A stretch of 64,000 nt of DNA from JAFGDI01 sp963662515 (GTDB lineage: Bacteria; Planctomycetota; Phycisphaerae; Sedimentisphaerales; SM23-30), in contig OY759675.1 in NCBI GenBank assembly GCA_963662515.1, positions 2,232,001 to 2,296,000 on the forward strand. Direction: 5' to 3'. Under the pieces are notes generated by a model that saw nothing but the letters and a program-made list of their open reading frames with translations, searched no databases and was not told where the DNA came from. How positions within the stretch are numbered: the stretch's first letter is position 1; each line of letters opens with the position of its first letter. Below, piece by piece: positions 10,511-20,404 of this stretch. A program made the translations under genes and the position numbers.

Positions 10511-13500
10511 TTAATAGCCGGGCGTTGGCAGACCATAGGTCCAATTCAAATAGTCGTTACCATATACCGAATTGTTATTGCGGTGCAAAGCATCGCCACC
10601 ACCATCAGCAGAAACCGGCCAAAGATCAGCATCATCATAATTGACACGATCAACCCGTATATAAAACCGCTCTACACCATCGGTATCGCCGGGCATCTGC
10701 AATTCTATCTTCTCGCCACCATTTGACAATTTCCCCGTTTCCCACTGAACAAACTTCGTCCCTGAAGCCAGTTCGCCGTATTCCGAGATAAAGGCTGTTA
10801 AATTCTGCAAAAGAAGCATCTTTTCGCCAGGCATAAGCACCGTATCTACCGGGAATGTCAACATTACACCACTTTCATCGATAAAACGCCAGGGAACTAT
10901 CTCAGAATTCTCTGTATCTGAAATCGAAAATGTCACTGGTAAAGCCGATATATTCTGTATTTCAATATATTCAGCATCTCCGTTCACAGCCGGATTGTAC
11001 ATGATTTCTGTAATCACTACAGGGCCTACCAATGGCAGAGAATTTACATTACCCGGCGTGGTTGCCTGCATGGATACAAAATTATAGCTTCCATCACTTT
11101 TCACATATCGGCCAAAAGAAACTCCGGTAGCAGATGCACCAAAGTCCTCAGTAACCAGATATCCTGTCTGAATACCATTTACCGCCGAACAAAGTGATAC
11201 TTCTTCACCATTCTCGCTAAGGGCAAAAACACTGCCAAAATGCATGTCCTCATAAAATACTACAAATCCATAGGGAGCTATAAAGGTACCATCCGGTATC
11301 TGGTACTTTAGTAAATCTGTACCTGAATCACTCAAATACCATCCACTGATATTGATTGCCATGTCAGTAGTATTATACAACTCGATCCAGTCGGGAAGAG
11401 TAGAATGAGAATGAGCCAAAACCTCATTGATCACAATACTATTTGTAGCCAGAGCATTATCAATTACTCCTGGGGTGCCGCCCTTTACTGTACTTGTCGT
11501 CCAACCATTCTTCTGACCCCATAGGCCAAGATCTGTTGCTGCCGGATCCACCAGCGTAAGCGAAAAACCTTTCGCATCTGTAAGGTCATACCAATTACTA
11601 TAACTAAATGATTGTATCAAACCACCTGCCGCATCAAAATATTCGATCTTTTCACCAGCATTATTCAATAAGCCGGAAGTCCATTGCAATACTACCGTAT
11701 CTTCAGGAATATCAATATAGGCAATATCAAAAGCGGCCTTGTCTGACACAAGAACCACAAAACCTGAGGGTTCAACAATAGTATGTCCAAAAGTATGATC
11801 TATGCCATTTCTAAATATAACTTTATTAAGATCTATTGTCTGAGTTCCGATATTCTGTAATTCAATAAATTCCAAATTAGATTGTACGGGATTATACATT
11901 ATCTCAGTAACTCTAAGACTTTGAGCTACAGGACCAATTGCAAAAGTTGCACTTGTCAGTGCTGACCAGCTATTGCCAGTAAATACCCTGGCCTTCACTT
12001 CAGTACTATTGTTCAATACTACCGGCGAATCATATTTTTCTGCCGTAGCTGCTGGCAAACCCCTGGATATCTGACGACAAGCCAGTGAAACAGACATCAG
12101 CATATCACTACTATCTGTTTTATCATTAAGTGCCTGTATTGCCAATACATTATTCCCATTTATCAAAAGATCTTTATGATGAGTTATATCAAACGAAGTT
12201 GAAACAATAGCATCACCATCATTACGGAAGTCCCTTGCTTCACTGTTCCAGGTCAAACCGTAAGTCTCATTTACATTGTCCCGCAAGATCTCTACACCAT
12301 TGAGATAAGCTACAAAACCATCATCATATCTGATATTAAGTTTAAGCTCATCCATGTCAGATTGCTCATATATAAATGGTATTCTAATATAACAGGTTGC
12401 ATTTAGTTTGTACATCTGACTCTGAACATCAATGCCAGAACTAACAAAGTTCGAATAATTTATCTCATCTCCCGGCTTAGTCTCATAAGCAACCGGACCA
12501 GAGCCTGATATCCACCCTGAAGCATCATAAGAGGGCAGAGTCCATATATTCTCTGGGGTTTTCAAATAGGCATTTGGTATTACAGTCGGACCGCTTATAC
12601 CCGGCCCCTCCCAGCCTACATAAAGAAAATCTCCTCCAACATTATCCTTCTGCAAAGCTTCGATATAATAAGCATTACCTGCCTGCAAAGTAATTACCTG
12701 AGAGCTTTGAGAACTGAACTTGCCCCAGTTACCCGGATCACCCCAGGTATTCTGCCCGTAAATATACGCTATCTCTGTTGCGTTGGCAGGATCAGTATCA
12801 GTACTCAGAAGCAAACTGCCATTATCATCACAATTCAAATAGAATGTATATTCTCCCGTAACTGGCGGATACAGCAATCCCCTTGTTCTGGTACCATAAT
12901 TATCATAACGATTGGTAGCTGGTACCGCATAATCCTGCCATACTTCAACTGTGTCTGGAGAATGAGGGTAATCAGGAGATTGCAGTAAATAGTCCACAAA
13001 AAAGCCAGGGATATTTTTATATATTTCAGCCAAAACTCCCTGGCTATTTAATACACCTGATGGAACAAGAACCTGTTTGGGAGCATCTTCTGTGACCAGA
13101 TACACAGTTTGGGTAGCACTTGCAAATACATCACGCGGATCTGCACCATCGGTAGTATAATAAATATCTCCTGTATTATCCGGATTTGTCATGGTCAGGG
13201 CATAACCATCAGAAACATACCCACCATGCTGGGAAAACTCAGGTGCATCTAATGCCGGATACCAGTTAACACTGCGGAACTGATCCATTACTCGTACTTC
13301 TCTGGGCTGCAATGGCCATGTCTGATAATTATTCAGATTGGCATAGGTCAGGGTTGTCTTTGTACCCTGCAAAAAGTTATAAGTAAACTGCAAAGCCTCA
13401 AGCCAGGTAGCCCGTGTATAAGGCGTAGAAGAAACCATATCACCCCAGCGTGCCGACTCGGCAATTATGGCATTATCTAACTGTCCTGCTAACTGCTCCA

Positions 13501-16117
13501 TTACCTCCTGCACACGATCAGCAGTAAGAATACCGCCATTACTAAGCCGTTCTCTGGCCTTGTCTGCAAACCTGAGACGATATTCAATGTTCTGATCTGC
13601 CAGTTGTTGATGCAGCCAGTGCGGATTGAAATAAGTGAAATTTGCCCCTGAGGTAGTATATGGTGTCACCATATTCTCTCGCCGGCTGTCATTGGTCTCA
13701 CACACTCCAAAAGTATGCTCATTATCGTGAGCAAACCACTTAAAACCATCAGGATTCACACGATTAATAACAGCATAAAAATTATTTGTCGGTGTCCATC
13801 TTGAACCTGGACCATCAGTATTACATGAATAATACTGCAAAAGCATAAAATCAATCAGATTATCTACATCAAGTAACCGTTTATGAGTGGTACTGAGCGT
13901 ACCATCTGGGTCTAGTCCCTGCAATGTATAATATTCTTCCGGGTCAATACCATTGATCACCGCATCATACAATTCCCGATAAGCATCCAGATTTCCATCT
14001 GTTGCCACAACCTGACGGCCAACATAGTCAACCTTTATTGTGTCAAAATCCTCTTTTACGCCGGGCATATACGATGCGGCATATCTGGGATCTATCCTTT
14101 CCTGCGTGCCATATAGTCCCCAATACTGACCATTCAGATACAAATGGTAGTACCTGCCCCTTGTGTAAGGATGTCCCATAAGACCCTGAGCTATACGACA
14201 GTATTCATCTCTGACACAGGTATTAAATATTGATATCCAGCGCGGCAGCCAGTTCCCATGCCAGGCAAAGTTGGCATTGGTACGAATATCAATTTTGTCA
14301 AACTCAGCTACACCTTCATCGCCAAAAAGTGGATATTCAAGTTTAGACTTACCATATTCGCTCCGGAAATACATATGGAATGAATGCTTGGGATTGGTCA
14401 ATTGACGACTATAACCGCCCCGCAACCTGAGTCCACAATCAATCTGGAAGCCTTCAGTACCAGCAGGATCAATCAATTCAAGCGATACTTGCTTTTCATA
14501 TTTATCACCATTAATCCTGGTATCATTATCTACATGAACATATACACCATCGGTAGCATTGAAAAGCCTGTCCGGGTCAGTAACTATCGATAAAGTAGGA
14601 ATATCCAGCAAAGCATCATCAATCAAGTCGGTATAGGCAGGATTATTCACTACATCAGGGTCCATACCATAATCCATAATATGACCATTTGCTGTCCAAC
14701 TTGCCGGCCAACCGGCAGGAACCTGCCCGGCAGGAGACTGCGACTTCACATCTTCTACAAAAATATAGGTCTGAGTATCAACATTACTCGGCTCCCAGCC
14801 AGATTTGAATGCAGCAGCACGCAATGTGGTTGTAGAATTTATATATATCGGATTAGCCGGGTCATACACCTGACCATTATTCAGAGTCGGTGTACTGCCA
14901 TTAGTAGTATAACGAATCTCTGTGCCAGACTCCTCAGTTGAAATCTCTACATAGAATGGCTCTGAGTAAAAACCTCGTTTTACTGAAAATTTAGTGTCAG
15001 AAACTGCATAAGCTACCGCATTTGCGTTTGACGCCAAAGGTGTTGCCGGCGAAAAGTACCTCTCTCTGGTAAAATAACCGAACATACCATACGAAATATT
15101 AGCCTGCTGTGGAGGAAAACCTCCATCGTATTGACTGTACTCATGCACGACCTCTCCGGCCGGGCTTACCAGTGCCAGATATTCACCTCCAGCACTCAGA
15201 GCAAAATTAGTATGGATATAATCACCCTGAGCTGTATCATTACCACTGGCATAGATCAGCATATATGATTCTGGTGCGATCGTAGCATACGATGGAAACT
15301 CCCATTTTTCCAGATCATCTGCATCATCAGTCATAAACCAACCAGCCAGACTCACAGAAACAGATGAAACATTATACAACTCGATCCAATCAACCGCCTT
15401 GCCATTTTCGTCAAAAACCTCCCAGGCCTCCTGATCTACACCCGGGTCATCAGCCTTATTGCTGGCCATAAACTCATTTATCAAAACTGGACCAAATGAC
15501 TGACCCCATTGTTCTGCCAGAACACTGAAATCAAGAATATTTACCCCATCTGAATTAATTATATCAGCACAGTCCAGACCGCTGCATCCATAGCCATTAA
15601 GCCACTGAGTAACCAATACGATCAGATCATCCATAGTTACCTGACAGTCACCATCAATATCAGCTTCTGAGCAGGGATCTATTATATAGTCCGATATGGT
15701 AACAGTAACAGCAGGAACCACAATTGCATTGTAATTAACATCACTGCTTGACAGTTCAAAACTGATAACAGACGAATGAACTCCCTCTTGTATGCCATCC
15801 TGAATAGCTACAACATTTATCTGACGAGGTGTTGCATAATTGGCAGGAGTAAAAGTGATAGAAACAGAATCGCCGGGAAAATCGCCATTTAGCTCCAGGT
15901 CCAAAGATGACAGGTTTAATGTCACTTCCACATCAGCTAAAGGCTCACTGGAAAGAGATAGGAAAATATAGTCAGGAGCCAGCCCCTCAGCTACCACAGT
16001 TATGCCATCTGTCTCATCAACATTCAAACCGGCACTATAAACAAATTCTGCCATCAATATCGACATTAAAAAAAATACCATCCCACAGGATCGTTTAAAA
16101 TTACCCAATAGACTCAT
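10511..16117 (-). CDS. Secreted giant with CotH kinase-like, lamin-tail, PA14 and dockerin-like modules (copy 2)
   Basis: Paralogue of the next gene downstream, with the same module order and exactly the same open-frame length (1868 aa). Signal peptide about 1-29 (AEFVYSAG); Calx-beta-like domain; dockerin-like pair (DIDGDCQVTMDDL, about 150-205); lamin-tail domain; chitobiase-like domain (VKRGFYSEP); CotH-like domain with LRGGYSRQ, NPKHSFHMYF and FAHDNEHTF; PA14 domain (about 1010-1150, YDNYGTRTRGLLYPP); several lamin-tail repeats. The ends match too (GLPTPGY here, GLPSPGN in copy 1). The ATG at 16117 has a strong AGGAGAGG just upstream. The likely role is an exported adhesion or matrix protein; whether the CotH part phosphorylates anything is unknown. 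The divergence between copies shows the duplication is not recent. Confidence 0.85.
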   Translation of the reverse strand: MSLLGNFKRSCGMVFFLMSILMAEFVYSAGLNVDETDGITVVAEGLAPDYIFLSLSSEPLADVEVTLNLSSLDLELNGDFPGDSVSITFTPANYATPRQINVVAIQDGIQEGVHSSVISFELSSSDVNYNAIVVPAVTVTISDYIIDPCSEADIDGDCQVTMDDLIVLVTQWLNGYGCSGLDCADIINSDGVNILDFSVLAEQWGQSFGPVLINEFMASNKADDPGVDQEAWEVFDENGKAVDWIELYNVSSVSVSLAGWFMTDDADDLEKWEFPSYATIAPESYMLIYASGNDTAQGDYIHTNFALSAGGEYLALVSPAGEVVHEYSQYDGGFPPQQANISYGMFGYFTRERYFSPATPLASNANAVAYAVSDTKFSVKRGFYSEPFYVEISTEESGTEIRYTTNGSTPTLNNGQVYDPANPIYINSTTTLRAAAFKSGWEPSNVDTQTYIFVEDVKSQSPAGQVPAGWPASWTANGHIMDYGMDPDVVNNPAYTDLIDDALLDIPTLSIVTDPDRLFNATDGVYVHVDNDTRINGDKYEKQVSLELIDPAGTEGFQIDCGLRLRGGYSRQLTNPKHSFHMYFRSEYGKSKLEYPLFGDEGVAEFDKIDIRTNANFAWHGNWLPRWISIFNTCVRDEYCRIAQGLMGHPYTRGRYYHLYLNGQYWGLYGTQERIDPRYAASYMPGVKEDFDTIKVDYVGRQVVATDGNLDAYRELYDAVINGIDPEEYYTLQGLDPDGTLSTTHKRLLDVDNLIDFMLLQYYSCNTDGPGSRWTPTNNFYAVINRVNPDGFKWFAHDNEHTFGVCETNDSRRENMVTPYTTSGANFTYFNPHWLHQQLADQNIEYRLRFADKARERLSNGGILTADRVQEVMEQLAGQLDNAIIAESARWGDMVSSTPYTRATWLEALQFTYNFLQGTKTTLTYANLNNYQTWPLQPREVRVMDQFRSVNWYPALDAPEFSQHGGYVSDGYALTMTNPDNTGDIYYTTDGADPRDVFASATQTVYLVTEDAPKQVLVPSGVLNSQGVLAEIYKNIPGFFVDYLLQSPDYPHSPDTVEVWQDYAVPATNRYDNYGTRTRGLLYPPVTGEYTFYLNCDDNGSLLLSTDTDPANATEIAYIYGQNTWGDPGNWGKFSSQSSQVITLQAGNAYYIEALQKDNVGGDFLYVGWEGPGISGPTVIPNAYLKTPENIWTLPSYDASGWISGSGPVAYETKPGDEINYSNFVSSGIDVQSQMYKLNATCYIRIPFIYEQSDMDELKLNIRYDDGFVAYLNGVEILRDNVNETYGLTWNSEARDFRNDGDAIVSTSFDITHHKDLLINGNNVLAIQALNDKTDSSDMLMSVSLACRQISRGLPAATAEKYDSPVVLNNSTEVKARVFTGNSWSALTSATFAIGPVAQSLRVTEIMYNPVQSNLEFIELQNIGTQTIDLNKVIFRNGIDHTFGHTIVEPSGFVVLVSDKAAFDIAYIDIPEDTVVLQWTSGLLNNAGEKIEYFDAAGGLIQSFSYSNWYDLTDAKGFSLTLVDPAATDLGLWGQKNGWTTSTVKGGTPGVIDNALATNSIVINEVLAHSHSTLPDWIELYNTTDMAINISGWYLSDSGTDLLKYQIPDGTFIAPYGFVVFYEDMHFGSVFALSENGEEVSLCSAVNGIQTGYLVTEDFGASATGVSFGRYVKSDGSYNFVSMQATTPGNVNSLPLVGPVVITEIMYNPAVNGDAEYIEIQNISALPVTFSISDTENSEIVPWRFIDESGVMLTFPVDTVLMPGEKMLLLQNLTAFISEYGELASGTKFVQWETGKLSNGGEKIELQMPGDTDGVERFYIRVDRVNYDDADLWPVSADGGGDALHRNNNSVYGNDYLNWTYGLPTPGY

Positions 16118-16433
16118 TTTCCTCTCCTAACTCATTAAAACACAATTCAAAATTCACAATTCGCAGATTCAATTACAAGAACATAATTCGTTTGAGATTT
16201 TAACTGAACGAGACTGTTACAGTCCCATCCATATTAGATATTCTACCAATTAATAGTCATTATTTAGCAAAAAATACAGTAAAATATCCATAAAAGAAAT
16301 GATAGCCACCTAAACACCTTAAAATAATGATTTTAAGTGAGAGAATCTTAATATATCTTTTAATCTGAAAATATTATTGGACTTAAATTCTGATAAAAAA
16401 CTTGATAAAAAAAGACAAGATTAATAAAAAAAA
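16118..16433. other. Intergenic region between the second CotH gene and tRNA-Arg
   Basis: No gene seen. A short perfect dyad GACTG-TTA-CAGTC at 16212-16224 lies about 100 bp before the CotH start and could be an operator. T-runs on the minus strand right after the tRNA (complement of 16426-16433 and further) probably end tRNA transcription. No clear promoter was identified for the CotH gene. Confidence 0.4.
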
Positions 16434-16507
16434 TACACCCGGAGGGATTCGAACCCACGACCTACGGATTAGAAATCCGTTGCTCTATCCAACTGAGCTA
16501 CGAGTGC
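16434..16507 (-). tRNA. tRNA-Arg (anticodon UCU)
   Basis: On the minus strand the sequence starts GCACTCG and folds into a full cloverleaf. The acceptor stem pairs with CGGGTGT (two G-U pairs), the anticodon stem is ACGGA/TCCGT with loop TTTCTAA, and the T-arm contains GGTTCGAATCC. The anticodon TCT reads AGA/AGG. The 3' CCA is not encoded. It has its own promoter at 16550-16578. Confidence 0.95.
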
Positions 16508-16549
16508 ATAGTAGTTTCTTGCAGCAATTCAACCTGCAAAAGACCAGTA

Positions 16550-16578
16550 TTTATAACAAGATAGAACTTAAATGTCAA
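16550..16578 (-). promoter_or_regulatory. Promoter of tRNA-Arg
   Basis: Minus-strand TTGACA (16573-16578), a 17-bp spacer, TATAAA (16550-16555). The leader between the start site and the tRNA holds a small TTGCAG...CTGCAA hairpin. Confidence 0.8.
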
Positions 16579-16688
16579 CAGGAATCTGACATTGGCCACA
16601 GAAAAGTTACGACACTATTTTCTGTGACTTAAAATAAAGCAATTACAATAAATGATAGCAAATTTTAGTCTAATAATACCCATTAATG

Positions 16689-16731
16689 CAAAAGGACAGT
16701 CTCTACACATCAAATAGAAACTGCCCTTTTG
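16689..16731 (-). terminator. Intrinsic terminator after the GH2 gene
   Basis: Inverted arms around 16690-16705 and 16715-16731 (minus strand AAAAGGGCAGT...ACTGTCCTTTT) form a long stem with T-rich 3' side, just downstream of the GH2 stop codon. Confidence 0.8.
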
Positions 16732-16759
16732 CCTGAATATATTTTATGTTAACCCAAAA

Positions 16760-19700
16760 TCACTTTTGAGCCTGTTCTGTCAGAGACCTTATCTTGTTTG
16801 CCATTTTACCAATAAGGCCACTTTTGGCCTTAACCGCTCTAAAAGTATATCCCCATTTATACTGCTTTCCAGCCGGGTAACAAAATTCTGGGTGAGTGCG
16901 TGCCCCCCAACTGTTGTCACCGCCAACACCCATCTGGCCCAAGTCTATATTGACAGTAATAAATTCATCTGGAAGGCCCAGCTCAAATGGGTGGCGGGTA
17001 TTTTCAAGTTTTTCCTGACTCCATGGCCAGGCTGACACTTCAATAGTATCAGATGCAATAGCCATTAACCCAAAATCCTTAGCGTTGAGCCAGGCACTCC
17101 AGCGAACATCCGTTTTATTGCCATAATCCTGCACATCAACATACATAGGCTCTGGCGAGTTAATAACTTCATTATAAATACCAATATTAGCACCGGTATT
17201 GCGATCGTTATAATTTTCCCACGGCCCCCGGCCATACCAATATGCCTGAACATAGTCAGCTGGCATTTTAAGCTGATGGCCAACTCTGGGGAGTTCAGGC
17301 AGACCAGGATCAGAATTCAGCTCATTTGATACTGAAACATTACCATTAGCATAAACATTGTATATGGTTTGCAAAGTAGCCTTGCCTTCGACCATGCTGT
17401 GATTAGTTTCAATAGAAATGGAGCCATCTTTTTGCTTCTGCCAGGTCATACTGGTAAGAATTGACTCAGGACCGGCGTTTCGCCATACCTTATGACGGTC
17501 TGGCATACCATTGCCCCTGTCATTATTAGTGGGCACACGCCAGAAATTAGGAGTAAGTTCACTGGCGATCAGAGCCTTGCCCTGACTATGATAAACTGAC
17601 AACCTGCCTGTTATCCGGGAAAAGGAGATATTAAAGTCACTACCAGCAATATCTAATTTCTGGTCATTTTCATGCAAACTAAGAGCTCCACTCTTTTCAG
17701 CCGTAACAACAGAAGGTCTGTCCAGGTTGGTCAGGGCTATCTGCTGCCACGCAATTACATGTCCTTTCCGTGCCCATGACTGATCATCATTAAGTACAAA
17801 ATTAACATTTAGCAAATACTCACCCGCTCCGCCAGATCTCTTCATACTATACGGAATAACTATGTTCTCGGTCTGGCCGGCTGGCACTTCTGGACAATTC
17901 AGAGTTCCCTTATCTATTTCGATACCATTTTCCAGTAATTGCCATTGAATGCTAATACTGGCCAGAGCAATATAAGTGAACTTATTGGTAATTGCAAAAC
18001 TCTGAACATTCAGATCGACAGGCTTAAAGGCTATATTCTGATATACTTTTCTAATTTCAAAAGCGTGTGGATTTGGCTTGCGATCTGGCTGAACGACACC
18101 ATTGCAACAGAAACTTCGATCATTGGGCTTATCGCCAAAATCACCGCCATAGGCAAAAAACCTCTTTCCGGTCTTTTCATCTGTTTTCCACAACCCCTGA
18201 TCAGCCCAATCCCAGATACAACCGCCCTGTAATGCCGGGTACTTTTCATAAGCATCCCAGTACTTCTGGAAATTACCACCGCTATTTCCCATGGTGTGTG
18301 AATATTCACACTGAATTCCAGGTTTAGATGGGTTATTTTCTGCATATTTGACCATGTGTTCGATTGAAGCATACATCGGACAGTATATATCGGTATTTTG
18401 GCCACCATGAGCCTGCTCATAATGAACTGGCCGAGAATCATCCCTCTGGCGTATCCAGTTAGAGGTCAGCTCAAAATTGACACCATTACCGGCCTCATTG
18501 CCCAACGACCAGATAATAACACAGGGATGGTTTTTATCTCTCTCGACCATATTAACAGTACGGTCAAGATGAGCAGGTCCCCAACTTGGATCCTTAGCCA
18601 ATGACTCTTTACCGTAACCCATACCGTGTGATTCGATATTAGTCTCATCTATTACATACAGCCCATATTCATCACAAAGCTCATACCATTCCGGGACATC
18701 AGGATAATGACATGTCCTTACAGTATTAATATTAAACTGCTTCATAAGCTTTATATCACGGATCATATTATCTCTGGTTACATAATGCCCGGTATCCGGC
18801 TCATGCTCATGGCGATTTACACCCTTAACATAAATTGCTTTGCCATTGACCAGCAATTGAGCATTAACTATCTCAACCTCACGAAAACCAAATCTACAGG
18901 AGCGAATGTCAGAACATTTATCGCCATCAGACATACTTAAAACTACGGTATATAACTCCGGCGTTTCTGCTGTCCATTTGACAGGTTCATTTACAGATGT
19001 AGTTAGCGAATAGGTTATACTTCCTCCTGCCGGTATAGTAGAAGCCGAAGGCAAAAGAGATATGTCATTCAATTTAAGTATTTCTCTTTTAGCGGGACAA
19101 TACAACCCTGTGTTAAGCTCTGGTGCCGGTACATCCTCATCAGTATGATTCACAACTTTGGCCTGAACACTATACATAGCATCTTTATAATTTTGGTCAA
19201 AGTCACATTTTACCTCAAAATCGCGTATCTCTACTTTAGGGGCTGAGTATAGATATACATCACGAAAAATACCACTTAAACGCCAGAAATCCTGGTCTTC
19301 AAGATATGATCCATCGCTATAGCGATACACCTCAACTGCCAGTATATTATCTTTTTTATCCTGATTCAGATATCTGGTAAGGTTAAATTCAGCGGGGGTA
19401 CGACTATCCTGACTATAACCCACCATATTACCATTAACCCAGATATAAAAGGCTGAATCAACACCGTCAAAATTAATGAATATCTCTCGGCCAGACCAAC
19501 TCGATGGTATTGTAAAACTACGACGATACGAACCAACCGGATTGCGATCTATGTAATTAGTATAATCCTTTGGCGATTCTCCCATAACATAAGGAGGATC
19601 AGCCTTAAATGGATAAGTTGCATTTGTATAAACTGGTACACCATAGCCCTGCAATTGCCAATTTCCGGGTACTTTTATTGTCTTCCAGCCGCTTATATCA

Positions 19701-19966
19701 AAATCTGTTTTATAAAAATCAACCGGCCTCTGGTCCGGGTGGCCAACCCAGTTAAAATACCACTGTCCATTAAGACTCAAGCGATATTCAGAATCAGCCC
19801 TGTCACAATTCATAGCCTTTTTTAAACTCTTATAGGGAATACTTGTAGCACGAGGCAGCTCTTTATTTATCCTGAATACTGCCTGGTTTTCCCAGTCTTT
19901 TGCGCTATCTCCAAAACTATTACTCATAAAAAGTGCCAGTACCAAAACAAATAGATAATACTTCAT
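16760..19966 (-). CDS. Secreted GH2 beta-galactosidase (LacZ-type domain layout)
   Basis: Hydrolyses terminal beta-galactosides, or a related beta-glycoside, outside the cytoplasm. The 1068-aa protein begins with a signal peptide (about 1-19). Next come an N-terminal sugar-binding domain with the LacZ-like run NWQLQGYGVPVYTN, an immunoglobulin-like domain, a TIM barrel and a C-terminal small-chain domain (YGRGPWENYNDR). The acid/base Glu lies in WSLGNEAGNG and the nucleophile Glu in IQCEYSHTMGNS, both intact. Length fits the LacZ type. The ATG at 19966 follows GGAAAGGATC. The upstream gap carries three GCACAAAT repeats that may be operators. Export of a LacZ-like enzyme is common in polysaccharide-degrading Bacteroidota and Planctomycetota. 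The exact substrate cannot be read from sequence. Confidence 0.92.
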   Translation of the reverse strand: MKYYLFVLVLALFMSNSFGDSAKDWENQAVFRINKELPRATSIPYKSLKKAMNCDRADSEYRLSLNGQWYFNWVGHPDQRPVDFYKTDFDISGWKTIKVPGNWQLQGYGVPVYTNATYPFKADPPYVMGESPKDYTNYIDRNPVGSYRRSFTIPSSWSGREIFINFDGVDSAFYIWVNGNMVGYSQDSRTPAEFNLTRYLNQDKKDNILAVEVYRYSDGSYLEDQDFWRLSGIFRDVYLYSAPKVEIRDFEVKCDFDQNYKDAMYSVQAKVVNHTDEDVPAPELNTGLYCPAKREILKLNDISLLPSASTIPAGGSITYSLTTSVNEPVKWTAETPELYTVVLSMSDGDKCSDIRSCRFGFREVEIVNAQLLVNGKAIYVKGVNRHEHEPDTGHYVTRDNMIRDIKLMKQFNINTVRTCHYPDVPEWYELCDEYGLYVIDETNIESHGMGYGKESLAKDPSWGPAHLDRTVNMVERDKNHPCVIIWSLGNEAGNGVNFELTSNWIRQRDDSRPVHYEQAHGGQNTDIYCPMYASIEHMVKYAENNPSKPGIQCEYSHTMGNSGGNFQKYWDAYEKYPALQGGCIWDWADQGLWKTDEKTGKRFFAYGGDFGDKPNDRSFCCNGVVQPDRKPNPHAFEIRKVYQNIAFKPVDLNVQSFAITNKFTYIALASISIQWQLLENGIEIDKGTLNCPEVPAGQTENIVIPYSMKRSGGAGEYLLNVNFVLNDDQSWARKGHVIAWQQIALTNLDRPSVVTAEKSGALSLHENDQKLDIAGSDFNISFSRITGRLSVYHSQGKALIASELTPNFWRVPTNNDRGNGMPDRHKVWRNAGPESILTSMTWQKQKDGSISIETNHSMVEGKATLQTIYNVYANGNVSVSNELNSDPGLPELPRVGHQLKMPADYVQAYWYGRGPWENYNDRNTGANIGIYNEVINSPEPMYVDVQDYGNKTDVRWSAWLNAKDFGLMAIASDTIEVSAWPWSQEKLENTRHPFELGLPDEFITVNIDLGQMGVGGDNSWGARTHPEFCYPAGKQYKWGYTFRAVKAKSGLIGKMANKIRSLTEQAQK

Positions 19967-20170
19967 TGTCGATCCTTTCCTGCTGGAATATAAAATAAGC
20001 TTTGAGGCATAGACAGAATCACACGGCGGCCTGGTATATCATCTTGGCCTGATATGCTATATAGAACTATATAAAACTATCTTGTGTCGCGGTTACGAGA
20101 TAATTTCAACTACATGCAACTAAACCTCACTACTAATTTCATATTATCTCTTGGATATGGTATTTTTCAA

Positions 20171-20248
20171 GCACAAATTGCACTTTTAATCACAATTAAC
20201 TTGAGAATAATGCACAAATATCACTTTTGAATCATTTTTTGCACAAAT
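20171..20248. repeat. GCACAAAT direct-repeat cluster upstream of the GH2 gene
   Basis: GCACAAAT occurs at 20171, 20212 and 20241. The first two are followed by nearly the same 14 bases (roughly xxCACTTTTxAATCA), making a 22-23 bp repeat with a 41-bp period. They lie in the 438-bp gap (19967-20404) between the divergent GH2 and ACT-domain genes. The rest of that gap has no gene or clear promoter. They are plausible regulator-binding sites. Confidence 0.55.
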
Positions 20249-20404
20249 TTAATAAACCCACTAATACCTTTGGCTACAATAACTTACATAAATGCTGTTT
20301 TAAGGATTTATTGGCATTTTTCTATTGTTATGCTCTCTGGCATTAGTTATCATGTTAGCTTTACGATAGTACAATATAATCGTGTTAATCAGGAAAATTC
20401 ATCT

